Of a stretch of DNA of 10,543 nucleotides, positions 1 through 6,138 are shown piece after piece. Made by a program: the position numbers and the translations under genes. The notes beneath the pieces were generated by a model. It did not search any database and was not told the DNA's origin. It saw nothing but the letters and a program-made list of their open reading frames with translations. Each line of letters starts with the position of its first letter. Positions within the stretch are counted from its first letter, which is position 1. Origin of the DNA: an uncultured Demequina sp. (GTDB lineage: Bacteria > Actinomycetota > Actinomycetes > Actinomycetales > Demequinaceae); contig CALALQ010000074.1 in NCBI GenBank assembly GCA_937925595.1, positions 1 through 10,543 on the forward strand. Reading direction: 5' to 3'.

Positions 1-1873
1 GCAGGCCGTTGAGGATCACGATGACCTCCGCGACCTCGTGGACCAGGACGACAGCGGCGAGTCCCAGGATTCCGAAGAGAGCGAGCGGGAGCAGTGCGGT
101 GATGATCAGCAGCGACAGGATGATGTTCTGGTTGATGATCCGTCGACCGCGGCGGGCGTGATCGAACGCCCGCGGGATCAGGCGCAGATCGTGACCGGTG
201 AACGCGACGTCGGCGGACTCGATCGCTGCGTCGGAGCCGGTCGCTCCCATCGCGATACCGATGTCCGCGCCAGCGAGGGCCGGGGCATCGTTGATGCCGT
301 CGCCGATCATCGCGACCGGTCCCGCCTTCGACAGCTCCCCGATCGCGGTCGCCTTGTCCTCTGGACGCAACTCCGCGCGCACGTCGCTGATACCCGCCTG
401 CGCAGCCAGTGCACGAGCGGTCCGGGCGTTGTCGCCGGTGAGCATCGTCACCCCGAGGCCCTGGCCGGTGAGTGTCCGGACGACCTCGGGGACTTCAGGG
501 CGAAGCTCGTCACGGACGCCGATCGCCGCGACGGGGGATCCGTCGCGGCGGACGATCACGACGGTCATGCCCTGCTCTTCCAGCGTCGCGACCCGTTCCG
601 CGAGGTCGCCGGCGTCCAGCCAGCGGGGACTGCCGACGGTGATTCTCGATCCGTCGACGGTGCCGTCGATGCCGTGCCCGGCCTGCTCGGTCACCTCTGC
701 AGCTGCCGGAGTCCCCGGGGCCGCGGCGGTGATCGCTGAGGCGAGGGGGTGCGTGCTGTGCTGCTCCAACGCGGCCGCCCAGGCCAGAGCCTGGGTCTCG
801 GTCACGCCGATCGCAGTGAGGACGGCGGTGACCGCCGGTTCGTTGCGGGTGAGTGTGCCGGTCTTGTCGACGGCAACGTGGCGGACTGTGCCGAAGCGCT
901 CGAAGACGGCACCGGACTTGATGATCACGCCGAACTTGCTCGCCGCACCGATCGCAGCGACGACCGTCAACGGAACCGAGATCGCCAGCGCACACGGAGA
1001 AGCGGCGACCAGCACGACGAGCGCGCGCGTGATCCACACCTCCGGGTCGCCCAGCAGCGACCCGATAATCGCGACGAGCGCAGCGAGGATCAGAACGCCG
1101 GGAACGAGCGGGCGGGCGATCCTGTCCGCCAGACGAGCACGCTCGCCCTTCTCGGTCTGCGCCTTCTCCACCAACTCGACGATCGTCGTAAGCGAGTTAT
1201 CGGTGCCCGCAGCAGTCGCCTCAACCTCCAGCACGCCAGAGCTGTTGATCGCACCGGCCGACACCACATCCCCGGGCTCAACCTCGACCGGGATCGACTC
1301 CCCGGTGATCGCCGAAGTGTCGAGGCTCGAGCGACCAGAACGCACAACCCCATCAGTCGCGATCCGCTCACCCGGACGGACCACCATGACCTGGCCGACC
1401 GTCAACTCTCTCGCCGGCACCTGCGCGGAGACTCCACCCTGCATCACAGTCGCTGTCTCCGGCACGAGCTTCAGCAGCGCCCGCAGCCCGCCCCGGGCCC
1501 GATCCATCGCCTTGTCCTCGAGCGCCTCAGCGATCGAATACAGGAACGCCAGCGCCGCGGCCTCTTCGACGTAGCCGAGGATGACCGCGCCGATCGCGCT
1601 GATCGTCATCAGCAGCCCGATGCCGAGCTTGCCCTTGAACAGCTTCCGGATCGCGCCAGGCGTGAACGTCGACGCGCCCAGCAGCAGTCCGGCCCAGAAC
1701 AGCACCAGCGCCGGGATCTCGAGGCCGGACCATTCGAGGACCAGACCGGTCAGGAACGCGACACCGGAGAAGACCGGCAGCAGGATCTCGCGGTCCTTCC
1801 ACCACGGCTCATCGTGGTCATCGTCGTCGTCGATCTCCACCTCGTCGACCTTCGACCCCGTCACCGCGCTCAC
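1..1873 (-). CDS. PIB-type heavy-metal translocating P-type ATPase (Cd/Pb/Zn-class exporter), C-terminus beyond the window
   Basis: ATP-driven export of soft divalent metals from the cytoplasm through the inner membrane. The frame is open from 1873 to the left edge: 624 residues, ending ...LNGL, so probably only the last few to ~20 residues are missing. Visible motifs: TGES actuator loop (190-193), SPC in the ion-binding membrane helix (292-294), DKTGT phosphorylation site (D336), HP of the nucleotide domain (H375-P376), TGD (479-481), GDGIND hinge (524-529) and a His-Glu pair in the last helix (612-613). There is no N-terminal heavy-metal-associated domain; instead there is an acidic stretch (about 10-22, five Asp in a row, one His). 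SPC instead of CPC plus a late His-Glu recalls the PIB-4 group (CoaT/CtpD), but pairing with a CmtR-like sensor points to Cd/Pb. The GTG start overlaps the sensor's stop as GTGA, giving translational coupling; GTG at 1864 is an alternative. The family is certain, the metal is inferred. Confidence 0.95.
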   Translation of the reverse strand, partial: MSAVTGSKVDEVEIDDDDDHDEPWWKDREILLPVFSGVAFLTGLVLEWSGLEIPALVLFWAGLLLGASTFTPGAIRKLFKGKLGIGLLMTISAIGAVILGYVEEAAALAFLYSIAEALEDKAMDRARGGLRALLKLVPETATVMQGGVSAQVPARELTVGQVMVVRPGERIATDGVVRSGRSSLDTSAITGESIPVEVEPGDVVSAGAINSSGVLEVEATAAGTDNSLTTIVELVEKAQTEKGERARLADRIARPLVPGVLILAALVAIIGSLLGDPEVWITRALVVLVAASPCALAISVPLTVVAAIGAASKFGVIIKSGAVFERFGTVRHVAVDKTGTLTRNEPAVTAVLTAIGVTETQALAWAAALEQHSTHPLASAITAAAPGTPAAAEVTEQAGHGIDGTVDGSRITVGSPRWLDAGDLAERVATLEEQGMTVVIVRRDGSPVAAIGVRDELRPEVPEVVRTLTGQGLGVTMLTGDNARTARALAAQAGISDVRAELRPEDKATAIGELSKAGPVAMIGDGINDAPALAGADIGIAMGATGSDAAIESADVAFTGHDLRLIPRAFDHARRGRRIINQNIILSLLIITALLPLALFGILGLAAVVLVHEVAEVIVILNGL

Positions 1874-2229
1874 GCGCCTGCCCCCGGATCGCAGCATCCG
1901 GGCACCGTGCACGCAGAATCCACGCACGGCGAATCCTCATCCACCGCGAGCGTGACATCGATCAGAGACGTGAGCGCAGCCGCGAGGTGCGGATCCGCGA
2001 TCTCATAGCGAGTCTGCCTACCCTCAGGTTCAGCAACGACGATCCCGCAATCACGGAGACACGTGAGGTGGTTGGACACATTCGAACGCGTCAATTCCAG
2101 CTCGCGCGAAAGTACAGCAGGGTAGCTCGGGCCACCGAGGAGGGTCATCAGGATCCGAGAGCGCGTCGGATCCGCCATGGCTCGGCCGAGCCGGTTCATG
2201 ACGTTGAGGCGTGAAGCGATAGTCAGCAT
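1870..2229 (-). CDS. cmtR: ArsR/SmtB-family metal sensor, CmtR-like (Cd/Pb) repressor
   Basis: A 119-residue winged-helix repressor that should release DNA on binding metal. The N-terminal ADPTRSRIL segment and the recognition helix TRSNVSNHLTCLRDCG (47-62) closely follow Mycobacterium tuberculosis CmtR. The Cd/Pb ligands of CmtR are Cys57, Cys61 and Cys102, and this protein has Cys at exactly 57, 61 and 102. The tail adds Cys107, Cys112 and Cys113, which could form an extra thiolate site. The stop overlaps the GTG start of the ATPase by 4 bp, so sensor and pump form one operon, as with cmtR and ctpG in mycobacteria. No Shine-Dalgarno precedes the ATG; a -10-like hexamer lies 7 bases upstream, so the transcript may be leaderless. 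A palindrome over that hexamer is the likely operator. The family is certain; metal specificity follows from ligand identity. Confidence 0.93.
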   Translation of the reverse strand: MLTIASRLNVMNRLGRAMADPTRSRILMTLLGGPSYPAVLSRELELTRSNVSNHLTCLRDCGIVVAEPEGRQTRYEIADPHLAAALTSLIDVTLAVDEDSPCVDSACTVPGCCDPGAGA

Positions 2230-2234
2230 GCACT

Positions 2235-2248
2235 GAACTATACAGTTC
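2235..2248. promoter_or_regulatory. Probable CmtR operator: palindrome over the cmtR -10
   Basis: Perfect 5-bp arms GAACT/AGTTC around ATAC. A 7-base direct repeat GCACTGA flanks it (2230-2236 and 2249-2255). It covers the proposed -10 hexamer and lies 6 bases above the cmtR start, where a bound repressor would block RNA polymerase. Its role as the CmtR site is inferred from position and symmetry. Confidence 0.6.
2237..2242 (-). promoter_or_regulatory. -10 element for cmtR (leaderless-type)
   Basis: TATAGT on the minus strand ends 7 bases before the ATG, so transcription would start at or next to the start codon. The best -35 candidate is poor (TTACCG, 18-bp spacer). The element overlaps the merR stop codon (2238-2240), so the cmtR promoter is embedded in the end of merR. 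Confidence 0.5.
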
Positions 2249-2696
2249 GCACTGACTTATCGGTAACTTGTAATCGATGTCCGCGTGTGGCCTTCCCGCC
2301 GAAGGCCCTGAAGGCACACTCCGACCGGCAGGCCTCGTCGATGTCGGGACAGCCGTCGACGTGGACCTGAGCCCCGCGCAGCTGCTCCTGCAGCTGAGTC
2401 AGGACGCGGAGCTGACGCTCGACGGCGGCGATCTGCTCGGCCAGCAGCGGCTGCATCGCGGCCTTCACCCCGGTGCAAGTGCCCTCGTCGGCGAGGTCGA
2501 GGAGGTGGCGGATCTCGGGTAGCTCGAGGCCGAGGCGCTTGGCTGAGGCGATGAAGTCGAGGCGCTCGAGGTGACTCTCGTCGAAGTCGCGGTACCCGTT
2601 CGGGCTCCGGCGCGCAGCGAGGATCCCGAGGCGCTCGTAGTAGCGCAGCGTGCTCGACGGCACCCCGCTCCGCTCCGCGACCTCGGAGATCTTCAT
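2238..2696 (-). CDS. MerR-family metal-responsive transcriptional regulator
   Basis: A 152-residue MerR activator. The N-terminal winged helix (MKISEVAERSGV..STLRYYERLGIL, 1-26, then RRSPNGYRDF) is canonical; a dimerisation helix follows (about 79-107) and then a Cys-bearing loop. Cysteines are C74, C116, C123 and C127. A Cys at the start of the dimerisation helix (C74 here; C79 in ZntR, C82 in MerR) marks divalent-metal sensors, whereas CueR-type Cu(I) sensors have Ser. The loop C-P-D-I-D-E-A-C resembles the metal-binding loop of this class. It is divergent from the BASS transporter and shares a MerR-type operator with it, so that gene is the obvious target, with autoregulation likely. The last codons overlap the cmtR promoter; 8 bases separate merR from the cmtR start, so read-through into cmtR and the ATPase is possible. 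The inducer is uncertain. Confidence 0.93.
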   Translation of the reverse strand: MKISEVAERSGVPSSTLRYYERLGILAARRSPNGYRDFDESHLERLDFIASAKRLGLELPEIRHLLDLADEGTCTGVKAAMQPLLAEQIAAVERQLRVLTQLQEQLRGAQVHVDGCPDIDEACRSECAFRAFGGKATRGHRLQVTDKSVRTV

Positions 2697-2702
2697 CCTC
2701 TG

Positions 2703-2731
2703 ACCCTAGGATCTGCCGACTTGACCTTCAA
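2703..2731 (-). promoter_or_regulatory. merR promoter (leaderless-type)
   Basis: On the minus strand TTGAAG (2731-2726) and TAGGGT (2708-2703) are separated by exactly 17 bp. The -10 hexamer ends 6 bases above the ATG at 2696, so the predicted transcript begins at the A of the start codon. The -35 lies inside the MerR-type palindrome, which fits autorepression. Confidence 0.55.
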
Positions 2732-2752
2732 CCCGGGTTCAAGGTCTAGCGT
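2721..2752 (+). promoter_or_regulatory. MerR-type operator/promoter of the BASS transporter
   Basis: A -35 TTGACC (2721-2726) is followed by a dyad at 2723-2746 with arms GACCTT-c-AACCC / GGGTT-c-AAGGTC, centred at 2734/2735, with a single mismatched pair. A -10 candidate lies just beyond: TAGCGT at 2747-2752 gives a 20-bp spacer and TCTAGC at 2745 gives 18. A palindrome between widely spaced -35 and -10 elements is the hallmark of MerR-activated promoters. The regulator encoded next door is the likely ligand. Confidence 0.75.
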
Positions 2753-2798
2753 TTTCGAGGCGGCGTCAGTGGCCGTTGAGCATCAGGTTGGAGGGCAG

Positions 2799-3767
2799 GT
2801 GCGGAAGAGCGTGGAATGGATGGAGCGGCACCAGGTCGCGCTCTACCTCGCGGGGCTGGCGCTCGGGGCCGTCGTCGGGCTGCCCTGGCCCGAAGTCGCT
2901 CACCCCGCCGAGCGCGCGATTCACCCTGCGCTGGCCCTGCTGCTCTACGCCACGTTCCTCGGTATCCCGTTCGGCAGGCTGGGCCACGCGTTCCGCGACT
3001 GGCGGTTTCTCTCCACCATCCTCGTCGTGAACTTCGTGCTCGTGCCCATGGTCGTGTGGCTGCTGTCGCGGATCGTCGCCCACGACAAGGTGCTCCTTGT
3101 TGGCGTGCTGTTCGTGCTGCTGACCCCGTGCATCGACTACGTCATCGTCTTCGCCGGGCTCGCCGGCGGCGACAAGGAGAAGCTCCTAGCGGCCACCCCG
3201 CTGCTGATGCTCACCCAGATGCTCCTGCTGCCGCTGTACCTCTGGCTATTCGTCGGCGCAGAGTTCGTCGGGTCCCTGGACCTCGGCCCGTTCGTCGAGG
3301 CATTCGTTCTCATCATCGCCCTGCCGCTGATCGCTGCCGCGCTCACGCAGCTCGCCGCTGCACGCTGGCGGATCGGAAGGGGGATCGAGCGCGTCGCCAT
3401 CGGGGCGATGGTGCCACTGATGGTCGCCACGCTCGCGGTCGTCGTCGCCTCGCAGATAGCCGGCGTGAGTGCTCAGCTCGGTTTGCTCTTGCTCGCGGTG
3501 CCCGTGTACGTCCTGTTCGTCGCGGTGATGGTGCCAGTGGGGACGCTGGCGGGCAGAGTCGCGGGCCTCGACGTGCCAGGCAGACGGGCGATCGTGTTCA
3601 GCGGTACGACCCGGAACTCGCTAGTCGTGCTGCCCTTGGTACTTGCCCTGCCCACAGCTTTCGACCTCGCACCGCTCGTCGTCGTGACGCAGACGCTGGT
3701 CGAGCTGGTCGCCATGGTGGTCTTCGTCCAACTAGTCCCGAAGGTCGTTCACACGATCCCACGCTGA
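2799..3767 (+). CDS. BASS-superfamily arsenic-resistance-type efflux transporter (ACR3-related)
   Basis: A polytopic inner-membrane carrier of the bile acid:sodium symporter superfamily, resembling actinobacterial proteins annotated 'arsenic resistance protein'. About ten hydrophobic segments are readable in 322 residues, close to ACR3 length. The segment LLTPCIDYVIVF contains a Pro-Cys pair (C111) that matches the conserved TM4 cysteine needed for arsenite transport in ACR3 proteins. The start is uncertain: GTG 2799 has GGAGGG 3 bases upstream; ATG 2820 with GGAAGAG 10 bases upstream is a good alternative. The frame is open further upstream to 2571, but that part lies across the promoter and over merR. 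It is the only plus-strand gene here, expressed from the MerR-type promoter. No ArsR-type arsenic sensor, arsC or other ars gene is adjacent, so the substrate (arsenite, antimonite or other) is open. Confidence 0.85.
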   Translation: MRKSVEWMERHQVALYLAGLALGAVVGLPWPEVAHPAERAIHPALALLLYATFLGIPFGRLGHAFRDWRFLSTILVVNFVLVPMVVWLLSRIVAHDKVLLVGVLFVLLTPCIDYVIVFAGLAGGDKEKLLAATPLLMLTQMLLLPLYLWLFVGAEFVGSLDLGPFVEAFVLIIALPLIAAALTQLAAARWRIGRGIERVAIGAMVPLMVATLAVVVASQIAGVSAQLGLLLLAVPVYVLFVAVMVPVGTLAGRVAGLDVPGRRAIVFSGTTRNSLVVLPLVLALPTAFDLAPLVVVTQTLVELVAMVVFVQLVPKVVHTIPR

Positions 3768-3870
3768 TGAATACGCAACTCAGCAACAATCGGCGCTACC
3801 AGTAGCAGACGTTGCGCTCGGCGCGGGCGTCGCTCTGGGAGCGCTCCTCGCGTGGCGTACGTCTCGTAAC
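3768..3870. other. Convergent intergenic gap, no clear terminator
   Basis: 103 bases between the convergent ends of the transporter and the VKOR gene. Only weak structure is visible, such as the 10-base palindrome GGAGCGCTCC near 3838-3847 and distant GCGCTC/GAGCGC arms. No U-tract terminator was found. Confidence 0.4.
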
Positions 3871-4467
3871 TCACAACAGGGAACTGATGACGTCAAGCCG
3901 TAGCTGCGCGAGCGTAGCGACGATCGCGAATAGTGCGACGACGACCAGCGTCAGCCATGGCCAAAGTGCCTCACCCAACCGCGCCGCCGCTGCGCCGTAC
4001 ACGCCGCGGCGGAGATTGCGGCCGGTGACGAAGATGAGCAGCGGTATGGTCACGGACCACACCACGAGGCACCAAGGGCACAGCGTACCCAACACGTAGA
4101 TGCTCTGCGATATCAGCCATCCCACAAAGACGAAAGCCGCACCGAGACCGGCGTTGAAGAGCACCCAGAACCAGCGGGCGAAGCGAGGAACCGCCCAGAC
4201 ACCCACACCAACGCCGACGACAAGACTGAACCCGATGAGTCCCAGAAAGGGGTTCGGGAACCCGAGAACCGCGCCTTGCCAGCTATCGAGGTTGGCCGAG
4301 CACTGCACCAGGACGGACACGTCGCAGCTGAGCGCCGCCCCGGGGTTCCGGAGTTTCTCGACCTTCTCGATGGACAGAGCGAGCGACGCCACGAGACCGA
4401 GAGCGCCTGCGACGATGAGGAAGCCGCCGAAGCCCCGCTCGCGGGGGTTTGTCGTGTCATCGGTCAT
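3871..4467 (-). CDS. Vitamin K epoxide reductase (VKOR) family disulfide-bond-forming membrane protein
   Basis: An integral-membrane thiol oxidase, the actinobacterial counterpart of DsbB: it reoxidises a periplasmic-side thioredoxin-like partner and passes electrons to quinone. The 198 residues show TM1 (about 13-33), the extracytoplasmic loop with C48 and C56, the family-typical GFPNPFLGLIGFS stretch entering TM2, and the quinone-proximal CXXC as C130-P-W-C133 (Synechococcus VKOR uses C130/C133). A final hydrophobic segment precedes LRLDVISSLL. No fused thioredoxin domain is present, so the partner must be encoded elsewhere. ATG 4467 is chosen because its ATGA overlaps the upstream stop by 4 bp; longer readings run through the upstream gene. 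It is last in a five-gene operon that begins with copC, suggesting disulfide formation or protection of thiols during copper stress. Confidence 0.9.
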   Translation of the reverse strand: MTDDTTNPRERGFGGFLIVAGALGLVASLALSIEKVEKLRNPGAALSCDVSVLVQCSANLDSWQGAVLGFPNPFLGLIGFSLVVGVGVGVWAVPRFARWFWVLFNAGLGAAFVFVGWLISQSIYVLGTLCPWCLVVWSVTIPLLIFVTGRNLRRGVYGAAAARLGEALWPWLTLVVVALFAIVATLAQLRLDVISSLL

Positions 4468-4817
4468 GACGGCCGCCGGGTTGCTGTCGGGGGGATGCTG
4501 ATGAGGATGCCCGCGGTGATGACGAGGACGGCTGCGACAATGTGGGCGGTTAGCCACACGGGCCCGTCGAATGCGAACGGGTATACCGGGTTCCATAGCA
4601 CCGCGATCGCAACCATCGGCGGCGCCCACCACCATTGCCGGGCCTGGACCGCGAACCACCCTATGACGAGGGCGAGGATCGCCACGATGAAGCAGATGAC
4701 GAGGGCGCCCGGTCCAGCGATGAGCGGGATCCCTGCCAGCAGCGCAGCACCGGTGAGCATGCCGGGGATCAGTGCGTTCCGCTGTGTCGGAGAAGGGGTA
4801 GGTGGTTGTCGGGTCAT
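4464..4817 (-). CDS. Small four-TM membrane protein, DUF6804-like
   Basis: 117 residues with a short Pro-rich polar N-terminus followed by four hydrophobic segments (about 15-34, 37-56, 65-82, 87-108). The NPVYPF motif (76-81) after the third segment and the trailing W..AHIV segment recall small membrane proteins grouped as DUF6804; this assignment is from memory of the pattern. No catalytic residues are evident and the function is unknown. The start overlaps the ctaG-like stop (ATGA, 4 bp) and the stop overlaps the VKOR start in the same way, so the three proteins should be made in near-equal amounts and may form one complex. An upstream ATG at 4835 (MEQRTAM...) is a less likely start. Confidence 0.7.
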   Translation of the reverse strand: MTRQPPTPSPTQRNALIPGMLTGAALLAGIPLIAGPGALVICFIVAILALVIGWFAVQARQWWWAPPMVAIAVLWNPVYPFAFDGPVWLTAHIVAAVLVITAGILISIPPTATRRPS

Positions 4818-5806
4818 AGCTGTTCTCTGTTCCATTCTGCCGGGTCGCGGCGGGTCGGGGTGTTGAGGTGGGCAAGGTAGTCGTTGTAAGCGTCGAGTTC
4901 CGGGTCGCCGTCGCGGTCTATCCGTGCATCGACCGCGACGGCGAGGCGCGTGTCGTCGCGGAACCAGCGGTGAAGGATGACAAGCAGTATCAGCAGCGTT
5001 GGTCCTTCGCCGTAACCCCATGCCAGTCCGCCTGCTAGCCCCTGGTCAGCGAGCGGGTCGATGCCCCAACTCTGTGGCGGCGTGGCGAACGCGTCGATCA
5101 GCACGCGGCTGCTCATCATCACGATCACACCGAAGAAGGCGTGCAGAGCGAGCTCGACGAAGACGTCCAGGAGTCTGCCGGCGTGACCGTGGCGTCCACC
5201 GAGCGGACCGTCGGAAAGCACGGGGATGTGGAACAGGACGCCGGCAACCAAGAACAGCGCCTCCAGCGCCGTATGGCCCCCGCTGAGGCTGAGGGCCGCG
5301 TCCACGATTCCGGTGAAGTAGAGACCGTAATAGGCGACCAGGAAGAGTGGAATTGTGACGCCGGGGTGGACAACCAGGCGCGCCCACCGACTCCTGAGCG
5401 AGCCGGACACCACGCCCCGAAGGCGACGTCCCCATCCTCGCTTCGGCGTCGCCTCTAGCAGCAACCGTCCCGGCGACCCCCACACTAGAAGTGGGGGGAC
5501 AGCGATCATCAGTGTGAGTTGCTGGAACATGAACGCCGAGAACAACACGGTGCCGTACGCGTCGATTTCGGTTCCGGTGGTAACCGTGAGTAGCGCGCTG
5601 CCGCCCACGAAGGAGAGGGTGCGGAGGACAGACCACCGCGCCCCCGTTCGCCACAGTCGGATCGCTCCGGCGAGGTACAGCACGCACATCAAGGCGGCGA
5701 GCAGTGCCAGCACGGGGACCCGGTGAACCTCGAGCTGGAGCATCGTGTTCAGCGTGGGCGGGTCAATCGGATGCGGCACTGACCCGCCCGCGCTGGCAGC
5801 GTTCAT
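4814..5806 (-). CDS. CtaG-like (caa3_CtaG) membrane protein, divergent
   Basis: 330 residues resembling the cytochrome c oxidase assembly factor family caa3_CtaG, which in actinobacteria often occurs with or fused to CopD-type copper proteins. The family pattern is recognisable: PVLALLAALMCVLYLAGAIRL (31-51), then a Gly-rich helix, an FSAFMFQQL..PPLLVWGSPGRLL helix (from 89), later LEALFLVAGVLF.IPVL and a last helix before an acidic cytoplasmic tail. Canonical members have a His-containing HMxxH at the FSAFMFQQL position; here it reads F92-M93-F94-Q95-Q96, so both histidines are absent. Other histidines occur instead (GGRHGHAGRLL, ELALHAFFG). The ATG overlaps the upstream stop by 4 bp. With CopC in the same operon, a role in copper movement across or along the membrane is likely; no oxidase subunit gene is adjacent. 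The family is fairly sure, the biochemical role is not. Confidence 0.85.
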   Translation of the reverse strand: MNAASAGGSVPHPIDPPTLNTMLQLEVHRVPVLALLAALMCVLYLAGAIRLWRTGARWSVLRTLSFVGGSALLTVTTGTEIDAYGTVLFSAFMFQQLTLMIAVPPLLVWGSPGRLLLEATPKRGWGRRLRGVVSGSLRSRWARLVVHPGVTIPLFLVAYYGLYFTGIVDAALSLSGGHTALEALFLVAGVLFHIPVLSDGPLGGRHGHAGRLLDVFVELALHAFFGVIVMMSSRVLIDAFATPPQSWGIDPLADQGLAGGLAWGYGEGPTLLILLVILHRWFRDDTRLAVAVDARIDRDGDPELDAYNDYLAHLNTPTRRDPAEWNREQL

Positions 5807-6138
5807 TCGTGGTCTTCTTCACCTGCAGAGGTGGCCTGCTCCTCCGCATGGGCCTGCTTCTTGTGCGCCGACGCGAGCCGCAGCACCATCACGAGGCCTG
5901 AGATCAGCACCGTCGCCAAGCCCCCCGTCGCGATCAGCGGGAAGAGCGCACTGCCTGACGGAGCGCCACTGTGGATGTCGGCGTTTGCCGCGGCGAACGC
6001 CGCAACCGTCGCCGCACCGGATAGCACGAGACTCACCTGCGCACCCGCGCTCCCGGAAAGCCGCGAGTTGGGCAGCGAGCTGGCCCTGCGGAGGTTCTTT
6101 TCGCGTTCACGGGGTCGTTCGATCCGTGTGAGCCTCAC
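5803..6138 (-). CDS. Unrecognised two-TM membrane protein of the copper operon
   Basis: 111 residues from GTG 6138. A basic, Arg-rich N-terminus (about 1-20) is followed by two hydrophobic segments (roughly AQVSLVLSGAATVAAFAA and SALFPLIATGGLATVLISGL) joined by a short Asp/His-containing loop (NADIHSG). The tail AHKKQAHAEEQ... ending GEEDHE is rich in Glu and His and could bind metal weakly. I do not recognise the family. The GTG start overlaps the end of copC by 32 bp; earlier in-frame starts lie deeper in copC and no Shine-Dalgarno settles the choice. The stop overlaps the ctaG-like start (ATGA). Its fixed place between copC and the CtaG-like gene suggests a subunit or adaptor of the same membrane system. 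Confidence 0.7.
   Translation of the reverse strand: MRLTRIERPREREKNLRRASSLPNSRLSGSAGAQVSLVLSGAATVAAFAAANADIHSGAPSGSALFPLIATGGLATVLISGLVMVLRLASAHKKQAHAEEQATSAGEEDHE

Noticed and set aside
198..2008. Long plus-strand open frames opposite the ATPase
   Set aside because: They read as Ser/Thr/Arg/Asp-rich low-complexity protein without motifs, whereas the minus strand carries every P-type ATPase motif in order. They are antisense shadows of a high-GC gene.
2571..2798. Extended N-terminus of the BASS transporter
   Set aside because: It would lie antisense to merR and across the shared MerR operator, upstream of the predicted transcription start.
4468..4875. N-terminal extension of the VKOR protein
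   Set aside because: It is the out-of-frame reading of the DUF6804-like gene; VKOR homology begins at the ATG overlapping that gene's stop.
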